A program made the translations under genes and the position numbers. This document shows, one piece after another, positions 54,688 through 63,577 of a stretch of 64,000 nucleotides of DNA. The number at the start of each line of letters is the position of its first letter. Position 1 is the stretch's first letter. This DNA comes from Roseateles saccharophilus. Its GTDB lineage: Bacteria > Pseudomonadota > Gammaproteobacteria > Burkholderiales > Burkholderiaceae_C. The stretch is taken from contig NZ_SMBU01000012.1 in assembly GCF_004342485.1 (NCBI RefSeq), positions 62,001 to 126,000 on the forward strand, given 5' to 3'. Under the pieces are notes generated by a model that was given only the letters and a program-made list of their open reading frames with translations, was not told the DNA's origin and ran no database searches.

Positions 54688-55784
54688 TGCTTGCGCCGGC
54701 CGAACTGGCCGCCTGGCTGAGGCTGACCGAGAGCCTGGGCCCCGCCGCGGCCCGGCGCCTGCTCGCGATGGCGGGCAGCCCCGAGGCCGTCTTCGAGCTG
54801 CCTGCCGCCGCGCTGGACCAGGCCCTGCCGCCGCGCCAGCGCGAGGCCCTGGGCAAGCCGCCCGAGCATCTGCCCGGCTTGCTGGAGCAGGCCCAGGCCT
54901 GGCTGGCCGAACCCGGGCACCGGCTGCTCGCGCTCGGCGACGCCGACTACCCGCCACGCCTGCTCGCGACCGCCGATCCACCGCTGCTGCTGTGGCTGCA
55001 GGGCCGGCATGAGCTGCTGGCGGCGCCGTCCATCGCCGTGGTCGGCAGCCGCAACCCGACGGCCCAGGGTGGCGACAACGCCCGCGCCTTTGCGCGCGCG
55101 CTGGCGCAGAACGGCTATGCCATCGTCTCGGGCCTGGCCCTGGGCGTGGACGCCGCCGCGCACGAGGGCGCCCTGGACGCCGGCGGCGCCACCATCGCCG
55201 TCGTCGGCACCGGGCTGGACCAGGTCTACCCGCCGCGCAATGCCGGGCTGGCCGGCCGCATCCTGGCCGCCGGCGGCCTCATCGTCAGCGAATACTCGCT
55301 GGGCACGCCGGTCCTGCCGGCCAACTTCCCGCGCCGCAACCGCATCATTGCCGGCCTGAGCCTGGGCTGCCTGGTCGTCGAGGCGGCCGTGCAGTCGGGC
55401 TCGCTGATCACGGCGCGGCTGGCGGTGGAGGCCGGGCGCGAGGTCTTCGCCATCCCCGGCTCCATCCATTCGCCCCAGGCGCGCGGCTGCCATGCGCTGA
55501 TCCGCCAGGGCGCCAAGCTGGTCGAGTCGGCCGAGGACGTGCTGGAGGAACTGCCGCCGCTGGGCGTGCCGGCCGCCGCGCCCCTCGAGGATGAGGCCGA
55601 GACGCCGCACCAGCAGCAGTCCCTGCTGGACACAATGGGCTTCGACCCGGTCAGTCTGGACGCGCTGATGGCCCGCTGCGGCTGGCCGGCAGCCGAGCTG
55701 AGCGCGGCGCTGCTGGAGCTGGAGCTCGATGGCCAGGTCGCGCGCCTGGCGGGCCAGCTGTTCCAGCGCCGAGGCCGGGGATAG
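54687..55784 (+). CDS. dprA: DNA-processing protein DprA
   Basis: 365 residues. SAM-like N-terminus (to ~70), Rossmann-like core (about 100-300: SIAVVGSRNPTAQGGDNARA, IVSGLALGVDAAAHEGAL, VVGTGLDQVYPPRN, FPRRNRIIAGLS), and a winged-helix C-terminus (~305-365). DprA loads RecA on incoming single-stranded DNA in transformation, so the strain may be naturally competent. The next gene, smg, is 86 bases downstream. Confidence 0.95.
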   Translation: MLAPAELAAWLRLTESLGPAAARRLLAMAGSPEAVFELPAAALDQALPPRQREALGKPPEHLPGLLEQAQAWLAEPGHRLLALGDADYPPRLLATADPPLLLWLQGRHELLAAPSIAVVGSRNPTAQGGDNARAFARALAQNGYAIVSGLALGVDAAAHEGALDAGGATIAVVGTGLDQVYPPRNAGLAGRILAAGGLIVSEYSLGTPVLPANFPRRNRIIAGLSLGCLVVEAAVQSGSLITARLAVEAGREVFAIPGSIHSPQARGCHALIRQGAKLVESAEDVLEELPPLGVPAAAPLEDEAETPHQQQSLLDTMGFDPVSLDALMARCGWPAAELSAALLELELDGQVARLAGQLFQRRGRG

Positions 55785-55870
55785 CAAGCTTAACCCCGGA
55801 TATCAGAGGCGGAACCGAGGGGTTATTCGTGCGCGGGGCCGTCAGGACGCTGGGCTATCATCCCCTCACC

Positions 55871-56323
55871 ATGTTCGATGTCCTGGTTTATCTCTACGAG
55901 ACCTACTGGCGCCCGGACGCCTGCCCCGACTCTGCGCAGCTGGCCCGCAAGCTGACGGCGGTGGGCTTCGAGAACGACGAGATCCAGGAGGCCCTGAACT
56001 GGCTCGAGGGCCTGGCCGCGGCCGGCGAGGCCTACCACGGCGAGCAGAGCCCGCATGCGCTGCGCGTCTACTCGGCCGCCGAGGTCGAGCACCTGGGCGA
56101 GGCCTCCATCGGCTTCATCAGCTTCCTCGAATCGGCCGGCGTGCTGCCCGGCGCGATGCGCGAGATGGTCATCGACCGCGCGATGGCCATCGGCGGCAAT
56201 GCGATGGACCTGGAAGACCTGAAGATCATCGTGCTGATGGTGTTCTGGAGCCTGGGCGAGGAGCCCGACGCTTTGATCCTCGACGAACTCTTCGTCGCCC
56301 CCGAGGATCGACTGATCCACTAG
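55871..56323 (+). CDS. smg: Smg family protein (DUF494)
   Basis: 150 residues from ATG 55871 (MFDVLVYLYETYWRPDACPD); an ATG-like start at 55829 would add 14 residues without family support. DUF494 pattern: VGFENDEIQEALNWLEGL, ESAGVLPGAMREMVIDRAMA, LEDLKIIVLMVFWSLGEEPDALILDELF. Function is not established; it is nearly always next to dprA and topoisomerase genes. A strong terminator follows. Confidence 0.92.
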   Translation: MFDVLVYLYETYWRPDACPDSAQLARKLTAVGFENDEIQEALNWLEGLAAAGEAYHGEQSPHALRVYSAAEVEHLGEASIGFISFLESAGVLPGAMREMVIDRAMAIGGNAMDLEDLKIIVLMVFWSLGEEPDALILDELFVAPEDRLIH

Positions 56324-56356
56324 CAAAACGGCGCCTTTGGTGCCGTTTTGCTTTAT
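56323..56356 (+). terminator. rho-independent terminator after smg
   Basis: GCAAAACGGCGCC, TTTG, GTGCCGTTTTGC gives a 12-bp stem, with a bulge, followed by TTTAT. It starts within the smg stop codon. It is followed at once by the intergenic repeat. Confidence 0.85.
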
Positions 56357-56443
56357 CCAGCGACTGCCGTGGAACTGGCTTTGCCAGGCCACTGGCAGTG
56401 CCCCCTTGAGGGGGCGCGCGTCAGCGCGTAGGGGGTGGGCTAT
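56356..56443 (-). repeat. intergenic repeat, copy 2, starting at the DUF1631 stop codon
   Basis: Contains CCAGCGACTGCCGTGGAACT, GGCTTTGCCAGGCCACTGGC and AGTGCCCCCTTGAGGGGGC, then CGCGCGTCAGCGCGTAGG and GGGTGGGCTA. The same blocks are at 41895-42050 (copy 1). The core CCCCCTTGAGGGGG is a self-complementary hairpin. In both copies the GGGGTGGG edge touches the stop codon of a minus-strand gene, so the repeat appears to mark gene ends. Confidence 0.75.
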
Positions 56444-58863
56444 TTCAAGAGTTGTTCGGGATCGGCGTCCAGCTTGGCCAGCGCCTTGCGCGTGGCCAAC
56501 ACGGTGAGGGCCTCGTCCTGGGCCGGCAGCAGCAGGCCGGCCTGCAGGAAGGCCGCCATACGGTTCAGCGAGAACAGCACGCCGCGGCCCTTGGGCGTGA
56601 CGAACAGGGCCAGCTGCTTGCGCAGGCCGCGCCAGGCCAGTTGCACCTGCTCGTTGCGGCCGCGGTAGTCCAGCATGAACCAGCCGCCGACCTGCAGTTC
56701 GCGCGCCCAGGCAACCATGGCCGGCGTCGGCGCGGAACCGCCTTCGGCGACGACCTCCATGCCCTCGGACTCGTGGCCCGACAGGTCGCGCACCAGCATC
56801 TCGTCGACATGGCTCTCGCCGCCGATGTCCTCGGGCAGCATGGCCTCCAGCGTCTCGAGCTGGTCCATCAGTTCCTCGAGGCGCTCGCGCGGGATGGCCG
56901 CCGTCTTGGCCGTGAAGGCCGCCGCCAGCGCGTTGTTCAGCTGGCGCACGTGCTCGTCCTGCTTGTCGATGGGCAGGCCGGCGTGTCCCATGCCGTCGCG
57001 CAGCGTCTTCAGCAGCGGCGGCAGGCGGCGGATCACATCGGCGCGCTCCTCGCGGGAGGACTTGGCGCTGGCCGACCAGATCAGGTCGGCCGCGGCCCGC
57101 TTCATGACCTTGGTGACGTCGGACTGGGCGCCCGAGCGCACGGCCGTCACGGCCAGCACGTCGGCCCAGACATGGAACAGGAAGTCGCGCACGCCGTCCT
57201 GCACCGGCACCTCGGACAGCATCTTGCGCAGCTCGATGGTGTACTGGATGGCCAGGGTCTCGCGCTGCTCGACCTGCTGGGCCAGCGACACGCCGCGCTT
57301 GGAGGCCTGGTTCTCGTTCTCGAAGTAGTGGTCGAGGAATTTCTCGAACTCGGTCAGCACGGTGGCGAACACGCGCCGGCCGGTGTCGGGATAGGCCTCG
57401 ACGACCTGCACGACACGCTTGATCTCGCGCTCCAGCGCGTCGCCGCTGGCGCGCTCGGCGCCGGGACCGGTGCTCTGAGCCGTGTTGAAGCCCATCACGC
57501 AGGCGCCCATGCGGTCGATCAGGCGGCGCGCCGGATGGTCGGCGGCGGCGAAGAAGTCGGGCTCGCCGACGGCGACGCGCAGCACCGGCATCTGCAGGCG
57601 TGCGAACCAGACCCTCACCGTGGCCGGGATGCGCTCCTCGGTCAGGATGCTCTGGAACATCATCGCGACGATCTCGATGGTCGCGCGCTCGGCCGGCGTG
57701 CCCGCGGCCTGCTTGAGGACCTGCTTGAAGGCCTGGCTGCGGGCGCTGATCTCCTCCAGCGCGCGCGGCGCGCTGTGGGCAGCCAGATCGCCCGCCTCGG
57801 CGCCGGCGGCGGCGCCGGACACGCCGGGGCGGCGCTGCAGGGATTCCTGGGCATGCCGGATCGCGCCCATCAGCCGCGGCGACGCGGCGGCGGCCGGCCC
57901 GGCGCCGGACAACGGCGCATCGGCCAGCGCGGGCCTGGCCGCCCCCATGTCGAAGCCGGCCGGCGCCGCGCCGGCCAGGCTGGGCTTGCCGGCACCGGGG
58001 CGGGCCGGCAGCTGGCGCGTCGTGACCGGGAAGCCCGGCACATGGCGGGCCAGCACGCGCTGCAGCTGGGCCATGACCTCCTCGGCCTGGGCGCTGGCCT
58101 TGCTGCGGGCGGCCACGGCGGGCGCCACGGGTGCCGCATCGGCACCCGGTGCTGCCGGCGGCGGCCCGCCCGCGGCGGAGGCCGGTGCCGATGCAGCGGC
58201 CTGGGCCGTGCGGCGGATGAAGGGCCGCAGGTCGACCTCGGGCAACACCTTCTGGGCGATCAGCCAGCGGTTGGTCTCGTGGTAGGCCTCGCTGATGAGC
58301 TGGGCGAACTCCTCGTGCAGCTCGTGGTGCAGCAACTGCCAGATGTTGGCATCCAGGCCGACGCGGGTCCAGGCGTCCAGCGCGAGCCGGGCGACGACGT
58401 GGGCGCGCAGCAGGTCCAGCGGCGCCAGGTCGTCATGGGCCTCCAGGGCCTGCATGCGGGTGCGCAGGTCGGTGAACTCCCAGGTGGCGCGGTCCATCAT
58501 GACCAGGGCCAGGCGGGAGCTGGTGATCTCGCGCTCGATGGTCGAGTCGTCGACCAGGCTCATCTTCAGCGAGGAGTGCCCCGGCACGGTCGGCTCGTGC
58601 TCGCGCCCGGTGTCGGACACGCCATGCACGGCCGCGTGGCGCAGCGCGCCGACGACGGCGATCTGCCAGTTGGGGCCGAGCTTCTGCCAGGCCAGCACCG
58701 CGTCGCGCCGCGCCATCATGACGGCATGCGGCGCGCCCTGCATCAGCTGCTGGCCGGCCCCCTGGCCGACGGCGGCGACGAGAGGCGTCATGCCCCGCAC
58801 CAGGGCCTCGAGGTAGACGCGCCGTGCCTGGGTGGCCAGGGCCTGGTTGCGGGCGGCGGTCAT
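56440..58863 (-). CDS. DUF1631 family protein
   Basis: 807 residues. The N-terminal and middle parts (LVDDSTIEREITSSRLALVMMDR, ATWEFTDLRTRMQALEAHD, LHHELHEEFAQLISEAYHETN, EFEKFLDHYFENENQ) are DUF1631, mostly helical. A proline/alanine-rich disordered stretch lies near 225-330. The C-terminal 100 residues (LQVGGWFMLDYRGRNEQVQLAWRG, FVTPKGRGVLFSLNRMAAFLQAG) are beta-rich and resemble PilZ-like modules, so a nucleotide-second-messenger role is possible. Placed 45 bases after secF on the same strand. Confidence 0.85.
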   Translation of the reverse strand: MTAARNQALATQARRVYLEALVRGMTPLVAAVGQGAGQQLMQGAPHAVMMARRDAVLAWQKLGPNWQIAVVGALRHAAVHGVSDTGREHEPTVPGHSSLKMSLVDDSTIEREITSSRLALVMMDRATWEFTDLRTRMQALEAHDDLAPLDLLRAHVVARLALDAWTRVGLDANIWQLLHHELHEEFAQLISEAYHETNRWLIAQKVLPEVDLRPFIRRTAQAAASAPASAAGGPPPAAPGADAAPVAPAVAARSKASAQAEEVMAQLQRVLARHVPGFPVTTRQLPARPGAGKPSLAGAAPAGFDMGAARPALADAPLSGAGPAAAASPRLMGAIRHAQESLQRRPGVSGAAAGAEAGDLAAHSAPRALEEISARSQAFKQVLKQAAGTPAERATIEIVAMMFQSILTEERIPATVRVWFARLQMPVLRVAVGEPDFFAAADHPARRLIDRMGACVMGFNTAQSTGPGAERASGDALEREIKRVVQVVEAYPDTGRRVFATVLTEFEKFLDHYFENENQASKRGVSLAQQVEQRETLAIQYTIELRKMLSEVPVQDGVRDFLFHVWADVLAVTAVRSGAQSDVTKVMKRAAADLIWSASAKSSREERADVIRRLPPLLKTLRDGMGHAGLPIDKQDEHVRQLNNALAAAFTAKTAAIPRERLEELMDQLETLEAMLPEDIGGESHVDEMLVRDLSGHESEGMEVVAEGGSAPTPAMVAWARELQVGGWFMLDYRGRNEQVQLAWRGLRKQLALFVTPKGRGVLFSLNRMAAFLQAGLLLPAQDEALTVLATRKALAKLDADPEQLLK

Positions 58864-58908
58864 GGGCGAGTCGGGGCGGCGCGGCAGTCGTGGGGGTTGC
58901 GGATCACT

Positions 58909-59943
58909 CTACACGACGGCCCCGGCGTTCGGGTCGCTGGGGTCGTCGCGGTTGATGGCAGTCTTCACCAGGTCCTCGCGCTTCACGCCCAGCCACATCG
59001 CGATGGCGGCGGCGACGAACACCGAGGAGTAGATGCCGAACAGGATGCCGATGGTCAGCGCGACGGCGAAATAGTGCAGCGTCGGGCCACCGAACAGCAG
59101 CATCGAGATCACCATCAGCTGGGTGCAGCCGTGGGTGATGACGGTGCGGCTCATCGTCGAGGTGATCGCGTGGTCGATGACCTCGTGGGTGTTCATCTTG
59201 CGGAACTTGCGGAAGGCCTCGCGCACCCGGTCGAAGATGACGACGGACTCGTTGACCGAGTAACCCAGCACCGCCAGCACCGCCGCCAGCACCGCCAGCG
59301 AGAACTCCCACCGGAAGAAGGCGAAGAAGCCCAGGATGATGACCACGTCGTGCAGGTTGGCGATGATGCCGGCGACCGCGAACTTCCACTCGAAGCGGAT
59401 GGCCAGGTAGATCATGATGCCGGCGATGGTCACGGCCAGGGCCTTGGCCGCGTCCTGGGCCAGTTCGGCACCGACGGCCGGGCCGACGACCTCGGAGCGC
59501 GACAGCTTGATCGGCTCGGCGCCATCGGCCTTCGTGCAGATCTGCTTGCTGACCTGCTCGCCCTGGGGCGTCACCTCCTGGTGCTCGCTGACCACGCCGG
59601 ACTCGGCCTTGCACAGCTCGCCGAAGACCTTGCCGACCAGCTCGGTCTGCTTGACGTCGCCGCGCACGGGCAGGCGGATCATCACGTCGCGCGAGCTGCC
59701 GAAGTTCTGCACCTGCACCTCGCCGAAGCCCATCTTCTCGACGACGAGGCGGGTCTTCTCGATCTCGGCCGCCTGCGGGTAGGCCACTTCGATGACGGTG
59801 CCGCCGGTGAATTCGATCGAGAAATGCAGGCCGCGCGTGAACAGGAAGAACACGGCGGCGGCGAAGGTGATGAAGGAGATCGCGTTGAAGATCAACGCAT
59901 GCTTCATCAGCGGCAGGTCGCGCTTGATGCGAAAGAGTTCCAT
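58909..59943 (-). CDS. secF: protein translocase subunit SecF
   Basis: 344 residues with six helices: N-terminal one (about 15-33), a periplasmic domain (40-160) and five later helices. Motifs: FSIEFTGGTVIEVAYP, the Sec family VLAVLGYSVNESVVIFDRVRE and HAITSTMSRTVITHG. With SecD it pulls preproteins through SecYEG using the proton gradient. Coupled to secD (12 bases). Confidence 0.95.
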   Translation of the reverse strand: MELFRIKRDLPLMKHALIFNAISFITFAAAVFFLFTRGLHFSIEFTGGTVIEVAYPQAAEIEKTRLVVEKMGFGEVQVQNFGSSRDVMIRLPVRGDVKQTELVGKVFGELCKAESGVVSEHQEVTPQGEQVSKQICTKADGAEPIKLSRSEVVGPAVGAELAQDAAKALAVTIAGIMIYLAIRFEWKFAVAGIIANLHDVVIILGFFAFFRWEFSLAVLAAVLAVLGYSVNESVVIFDRVREAFRKFRKMNTHEVIDHAITSTMSRTVITHGCTQLMVISMLLFGGPTLHYFAVALTIGILFGIYSSVFVAAAIAMWLGVKREDLVKTAINRDDPSDPNAGAVV

Positions 59944-59955
59944 GGTCTAGCTTTC

Positions 59956-61836
59956 TCAGGCTTTCGCGGCGACGTCGGTCGTTTCGGCTTCGGGCTTCCA
60001 GATCTGCCCGATCGACACGCTCTTGAGCTTCTTCTGGCGGCCGTACCAGAGGTTCACGAGGCCGCGCGAGAACACGACGGACGAGAACATCGAGGTCAGG
60101 ATGCCCAGGCAGTGCACGACGGCGAAGCCCTTGATCGGGCCCGAGCCGAACACCAGCAGGGCCACGCCGGCGATCAGCGTCGTCACGTTGGAGTCCAGGA
60201 TGGTGGCCCAGGCGCGTTCGTAGCCGAGGTGGATGGCCTGCTGGGGCGAGGCGCCGCCGCGCAGCTCCTCGCGCACGCGCTCGTTGATCAGCACGTTGGA
60301 GTCGATGGCCATGCCCAGCACCAGCGCGATGGCGGCAATGCCCGGCAGCGACAGCGTGGCCTGCATCAGCGACAGCGCCGCGATCAGCAGCAGCAGGTTG
60401 AAGCCTAGCGCCAGCGACGAGAACACGCCGAACAGCAGGTAGTAGATGCACATGAACACCGCGACGGCGGCAAAGCCCCAGGTGACGCTGGCGATGCCCT
60501 TCTCGATGTTCTCCTTGCCCAGGCTCGGGCCGATGGTGCGCTCCTCGATGATCTCCATCGGCGCGGCCAGCGAGCCGGCGCGCAGCAGCAGGGCCGTGTC
60601 GGCGGCTTCCTGGGTGCTCATTGCACCCGTGATCTGGAAGCGGTTGCCCAGCTCGGAGTTGATCTTGGGCGCCGTGACGACCTCGCCCTTGCCCTTCTCG
60701 AAGATCAGGATGGCCATGCGCTTGCCGATGTTCTCGCGCGAGGTCTCCTTCATGACGCGTGCGCCCTTGGCGTCCACGGTCAGGTGCACGGCGGGGTTGT
60801 GGTTCTCGTCGAAACCGGGCTGGGCATCGTTCAGGTTGTCGCCGGTCAGGATGAACTGGCGCTTGACGATGATGGGGCCGAAGCCGCGGTCGATGAAGCG
60901 CTCGGTGCCGAAGGGCACGGGGCCGTTGCCCTTGAGCGCCTCGATCGCCTCGGCGCTGTCGTCCACCATGCGCAGCTCCAGCGTCGCGGTGCGGCCGATG
61001 ATGTCCTTGGCCTTGGCGGTGTCCTGCACGCCGGGCAGCTGCACGACGACGCGGTCCGCACCCTGCTGCTGGATGACGGGCTCGGCCACGCCGAGCTCGT
61101 TGACGCGGTTGTGCAGCGTCGTGATGTTCTGCTTGATGGCCGCGTCCTGCACGGCGACCTGGGCCTTGGGACTCAGGGCGCCGGCCAGCTGCAGCTCGCT
61201 GCCCTCGCCCTGCGGCGTCCAGACCACGTCGGGCAACTGGTTCCTCAGCAGCTCGACGGCGGCGTTGCGCTGCTCGGCATCGCGGAAGGCGACGACGACG
61301 GTGTTGCCGTCGCGTGTGATGCCGGCATGGCGGATGTTCTTCTCGCGCAGCATGGAGCGCACGTCGCCGGTCAGCGCCTCGGCCTTCTTCGTGAGGGCCG
61401 CCTTCATGTCGACCTGCATCAGGAAGTGCACGCCGCCGCGCAGGTCCAGGCCCAGGTACATCGGGTCGGCATGCAGGGCGGACAGCCAGCGCGGCGAGCG
61501 CGACAGCAGGTTCAGCGCGACGATATAGGTCGGCTCGGCCGGGTCGGCGTTCAGCGCCTTGTTGATGGCGTCCTTGGCCTTGAGCTGGGTGTCGGTGTCG
61601 CCGAAGCGGGCCTTGATGGAATTGCCGTCGAACTGCACATAGTCCGCCTGGACGCCGGCGTCCTTCAGCGCGGCCTCGATGCGGCCCTGCAGCGCAGCGT
61701 CGATCTTGACGGTGACCTTGGCCGAAGACACCTGCACCGCCGGCGCCTCGCCGAACAGGTTGGGCAGGGTGTAAAGGGTGCCGATCAGCAGCGCGACGAG
61801 CAGGATCGCGTACTTCCAGAGCGGATAGCGGTTCAT
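59956..61836 (-). CDS. secD: protein translocase subunit SecD
   Basis: 626 residues. N-terminal helix (about 8-25), large periplasmic P1 domain with LGLDLRGGVHFLMQVDM, and six-helix membrane part with IVEERTIGPSLGKENIEKG, LGMAIDSNVLINERVREEL and SVTWGFAAVAVFMCIYYL. Complete and in the usual yajC-secD-secF order. It starts 64 bases after the yajC stop. Confidence 0.95.
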   Translation of the reverse strand: MNRYPLWKYAILLVALLIGTLYTLPNLFGEAPAVQVSSAKVTVKIDAALQGRIEAALKDAGVQADYVQFDGNSIKARFGDTDTQLKAKDAINKALNADPAEPTYIVALNLLSRSPRWLSALHADPMYLGLDLRGGVHFLMQVDMKAALTKKAEALTGDVRSMLREKNIRHAGITRDGNTVVVAFRDAEQRNAAVELLRNQLPDVVWTPQGEGSELQLAGALSPKAQVAVQDAAIKQNITTLHNRVNELGVAEPVIQQQGADRVVVQLPGVQDTAKAKDIIGRTATLELRMVDDSAEAIEALKGNGPVPFGTERFIDRGFGPIIVKRQFILTGDNLNDAQPGFDENHNPAVHLTVDAKGARVMKETSRENIGKRMAILIFEKGKGEVVTAPKINSELGNRFQITGAMSTQEAADTALLLRAGSLAAPMEIIEERTIGPSLGKENIEKGIASVTWGFAAVAVFMCIYYLLFGVFSSLALGFNLLLLIAALSLMQATLSLPGIAAIALVLGMAIDSNVLINERVREELRGGASPQQAIHLGYERAWATILDSNVTTLIAGVALLVFGSGPIKGFAVVHCLGILTSMFSSVVFSRGLVNLWYGRQKKLKSVSIGQIWKPEAETTDVAAKA

Positions 61837-61900
61837 GGGGAGTTCCTAGTCAGCGCCTGCACGGCGTAGTCAGCGCCGACCGAGGTGGCGCCGGGCCTGC

Positions 61901-62224
61901 TTACTTCAAGCTGCCCTTGGGGAGAACCTGGGTGACGGCGCTGCGCTGGACCTGCAGCTCGACGCCGTTGGCCACTTCCAGATGCACGAAGTTGTCGCCC
62001 AGCTTGGCGATCTTCCCGATGACGCCGCCGGCCGTGACGACCTCGTCGCCCTTGGCCAGCGCCTCGATCATGGCCTTCTGCTCCTTCTGGCGCTTCATCT
62101 GCGGCCGGATCATGACGAAATAGAGCACGACGAACATCAGCACCAGGGGCAGCATGCCAAGCAGGCCGGACTCGGGGCTGGCGGCGGCCGGGGCGGCCTG
62201 GGCGTAGGCGTTGGAGATGAACAC
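61901..62224 (-). CDS. yajC: preprotein translocase subunit YajC
   Basis: 107 residues: a single helix (about 23-41, LLGMLPLVLMFVVLYFVMIRP) and a small soluble domain (RPQMKRQKEQKAMIEALAKGDEVVTAGGVIGKIAKLGD). It associates with SecDF. No tgt gene precedes it inside the window; 138 bases separate it from the divergent YcaQ-like gene. Confidence 0.94.
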   Translation of the reverse strand: MFISNAYAQAAPAAASPESGLLGMLPLVLMFVVLYFVMIRPQMKRQKEQKAMIEALAKGDEVVTAGGVIGKIAKLGDNFVHLEVANGVELQVQRSAVTQVLPKGSLK

Positions 62225-62362
62225 GGTGATTTCCTAGGTAAGGCGCGGCTGCGGGAGGCGCAGGGCAACCTTGAATTCTAGTGCCGCGCGGCAGGCGCGT
62301 CCGGCCCGCCTGCTAACCTGCGCCTGCCCCGGAAATCCCGCGGAGCTGCCCTCGCCGACACG

Positions 62363-63451
62363 ATGCCCACACCCGTCGACCTCTCCGCGCTGCGCCGCCA
62401 TGCCGTCGCGCGCAGCCTCTTCACGCCGACGACGCTGCTGAAGGCCGTCGAGAAGCTCGGCGGCTTCGTGCAGGCCGACCCGCTGCGCGCCCCGGCCCGC
62501 GCCCAGGACCTGACGCTGCGCCACCGCGTCAAGGGCTACCAGGCCGGCGACCTGGAGCGCCGCTACCCGCGCCTGCCGCTGCAGGAAGACTTCTTCATCA
62601 ACTACGGCTTCGTCACGCCCGGGCTGCGCGCGCTGATGCACCCGCGCACGACGCGCCGCGCCTGGGACAAGGCGCGCTGGAAGCTCGCCGACGCCGTGCT
62701 CGCCGAGGTCGAGCGCCTGGGCGAGGCCCACCCGGCCGATGTCGACGCGGCGCTGGACCACGGCCCCGTGAAGAACTGGTTCGGCGGCAACAGCCGGCTG
62801 TCCACCGAGCTGCTCGACGGTCTGCACTACCGCGGGCGCCTCGATGTCGTGCGGCGCGACAGCGGCACGCGGGTCTACCGCCTCGGGCCAGCCTGGCAGG
62901 CCCACCCCGACCCGCAGGCCGCGATGGACGCGATGACCGACGTGCTGGTGCAGAAATACGCACCGCTGCCGGCCGGCAGCCTGTCCCAGCTGATCAACAT
63001 GCTCTTCCACGCCGCCCACCAGTGGGAGGCGCTGCGCAAGCCCACCTTCGCCCGCGCGAAGGAACGCCTGGCCCACGCCAGGGTCGACGGCAGGGACTGG
63101 TACTGGCCCGCCGACGAAGACCCGACGCGCGGCTGGCGCATCCCGAGCCAGGTGCGCCTGCTGGCCCCCTTCGACCCCGTCGTCTGGGACCGCCGCCGCT
63201 TCGAGTTGCTGTGGGGTTGGGCCTACCGCTTCGAGGCCTACACGCCGGCCCACAAGCGTGTGCGCGGCCACTACGCGCTGCCGCTGCTGTGGCGGGATCA
63301 GGTCATCGGCTGGGCCAATGCCGGCGTGAAGGAAGGGCGGCTGCGAGTGGAGTGCGGCTATGTGGCCGGCCATGCGCCGCGCGATGCCGATTTCAAGGCC
63401 GCGCTGGCTGACGAAGAACGACGGCTGGCCGACTTCCTCGGCCTCGCCTGA
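62363..63451 (+). CDS. winged-helix DNA glycosylase, YcaQ/AlkX-like
   Basis: 362 residues. HTH_42 (DUF1006) family: LSALRRHAVARSLF, VEKLGGFVQADPLRAPARAQDLTL with the QxD active-site motif Gln-Ala-Asp characteristic of AlkX/YcaQ, DLERRYPRLPLQEDFFINYGF, and late QVRLLAPFDPVVWDRRRFELLWGW. Members unhook interstrand crosslinks and excise alkylated bases. Alone in its unit; the 138-base gap upstream has no recognised site. Substrate inferred from family only. Confidence 0.87.
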   Translation: MPTPVDLSALRRHAVARSLFTPTTLLKAVEKLGGFVQADPLRAPARAQDLTLRHRVKGYQAGDLERRYPRLPLQEDFFINYGFVTPGLRALMHPRTTRRAWDKARWKLADAVLAEVERLGEAHPADVDAALDHGPVKNWFGGNSRLSTELLDGLHYRGRLDVVRRDSGTRVYRLGPAWQAHPDPQAAMDAMTDVLVQKYAPLPAGSLSQLINMLFHAAHQWEALRKPTFARAKERLAHARVDGRDWYWPADEDPTRGWRIPSQVRLLAPFDPVVWDRRRFELLWGWAYRFEAYTPAHKRVRGHYALPLLWRDQVIGWANAGVKEGRLRVECGYVAGHAPRDADFKAALADEERRLADFLGLA

Positions 63452-63577
63452 AGGCGCCCCTCCGGAGAAAGGGTTTGCCCGCTGGCAGCGGCTTGGGCAG
63501 CGTCGCATGGTCTGGCTGGAGACCCCTCGCGATGGGCGCGAGCCGGCCTCAACCATCCACCCAACGAGGCAGCTCCC

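Noticed and set aside
56452-60408. A 1318-codon open frame on the plus strand
   Set aside because: Antisense to the DUF1631, secF and secD genes; biased composition and no family motif.
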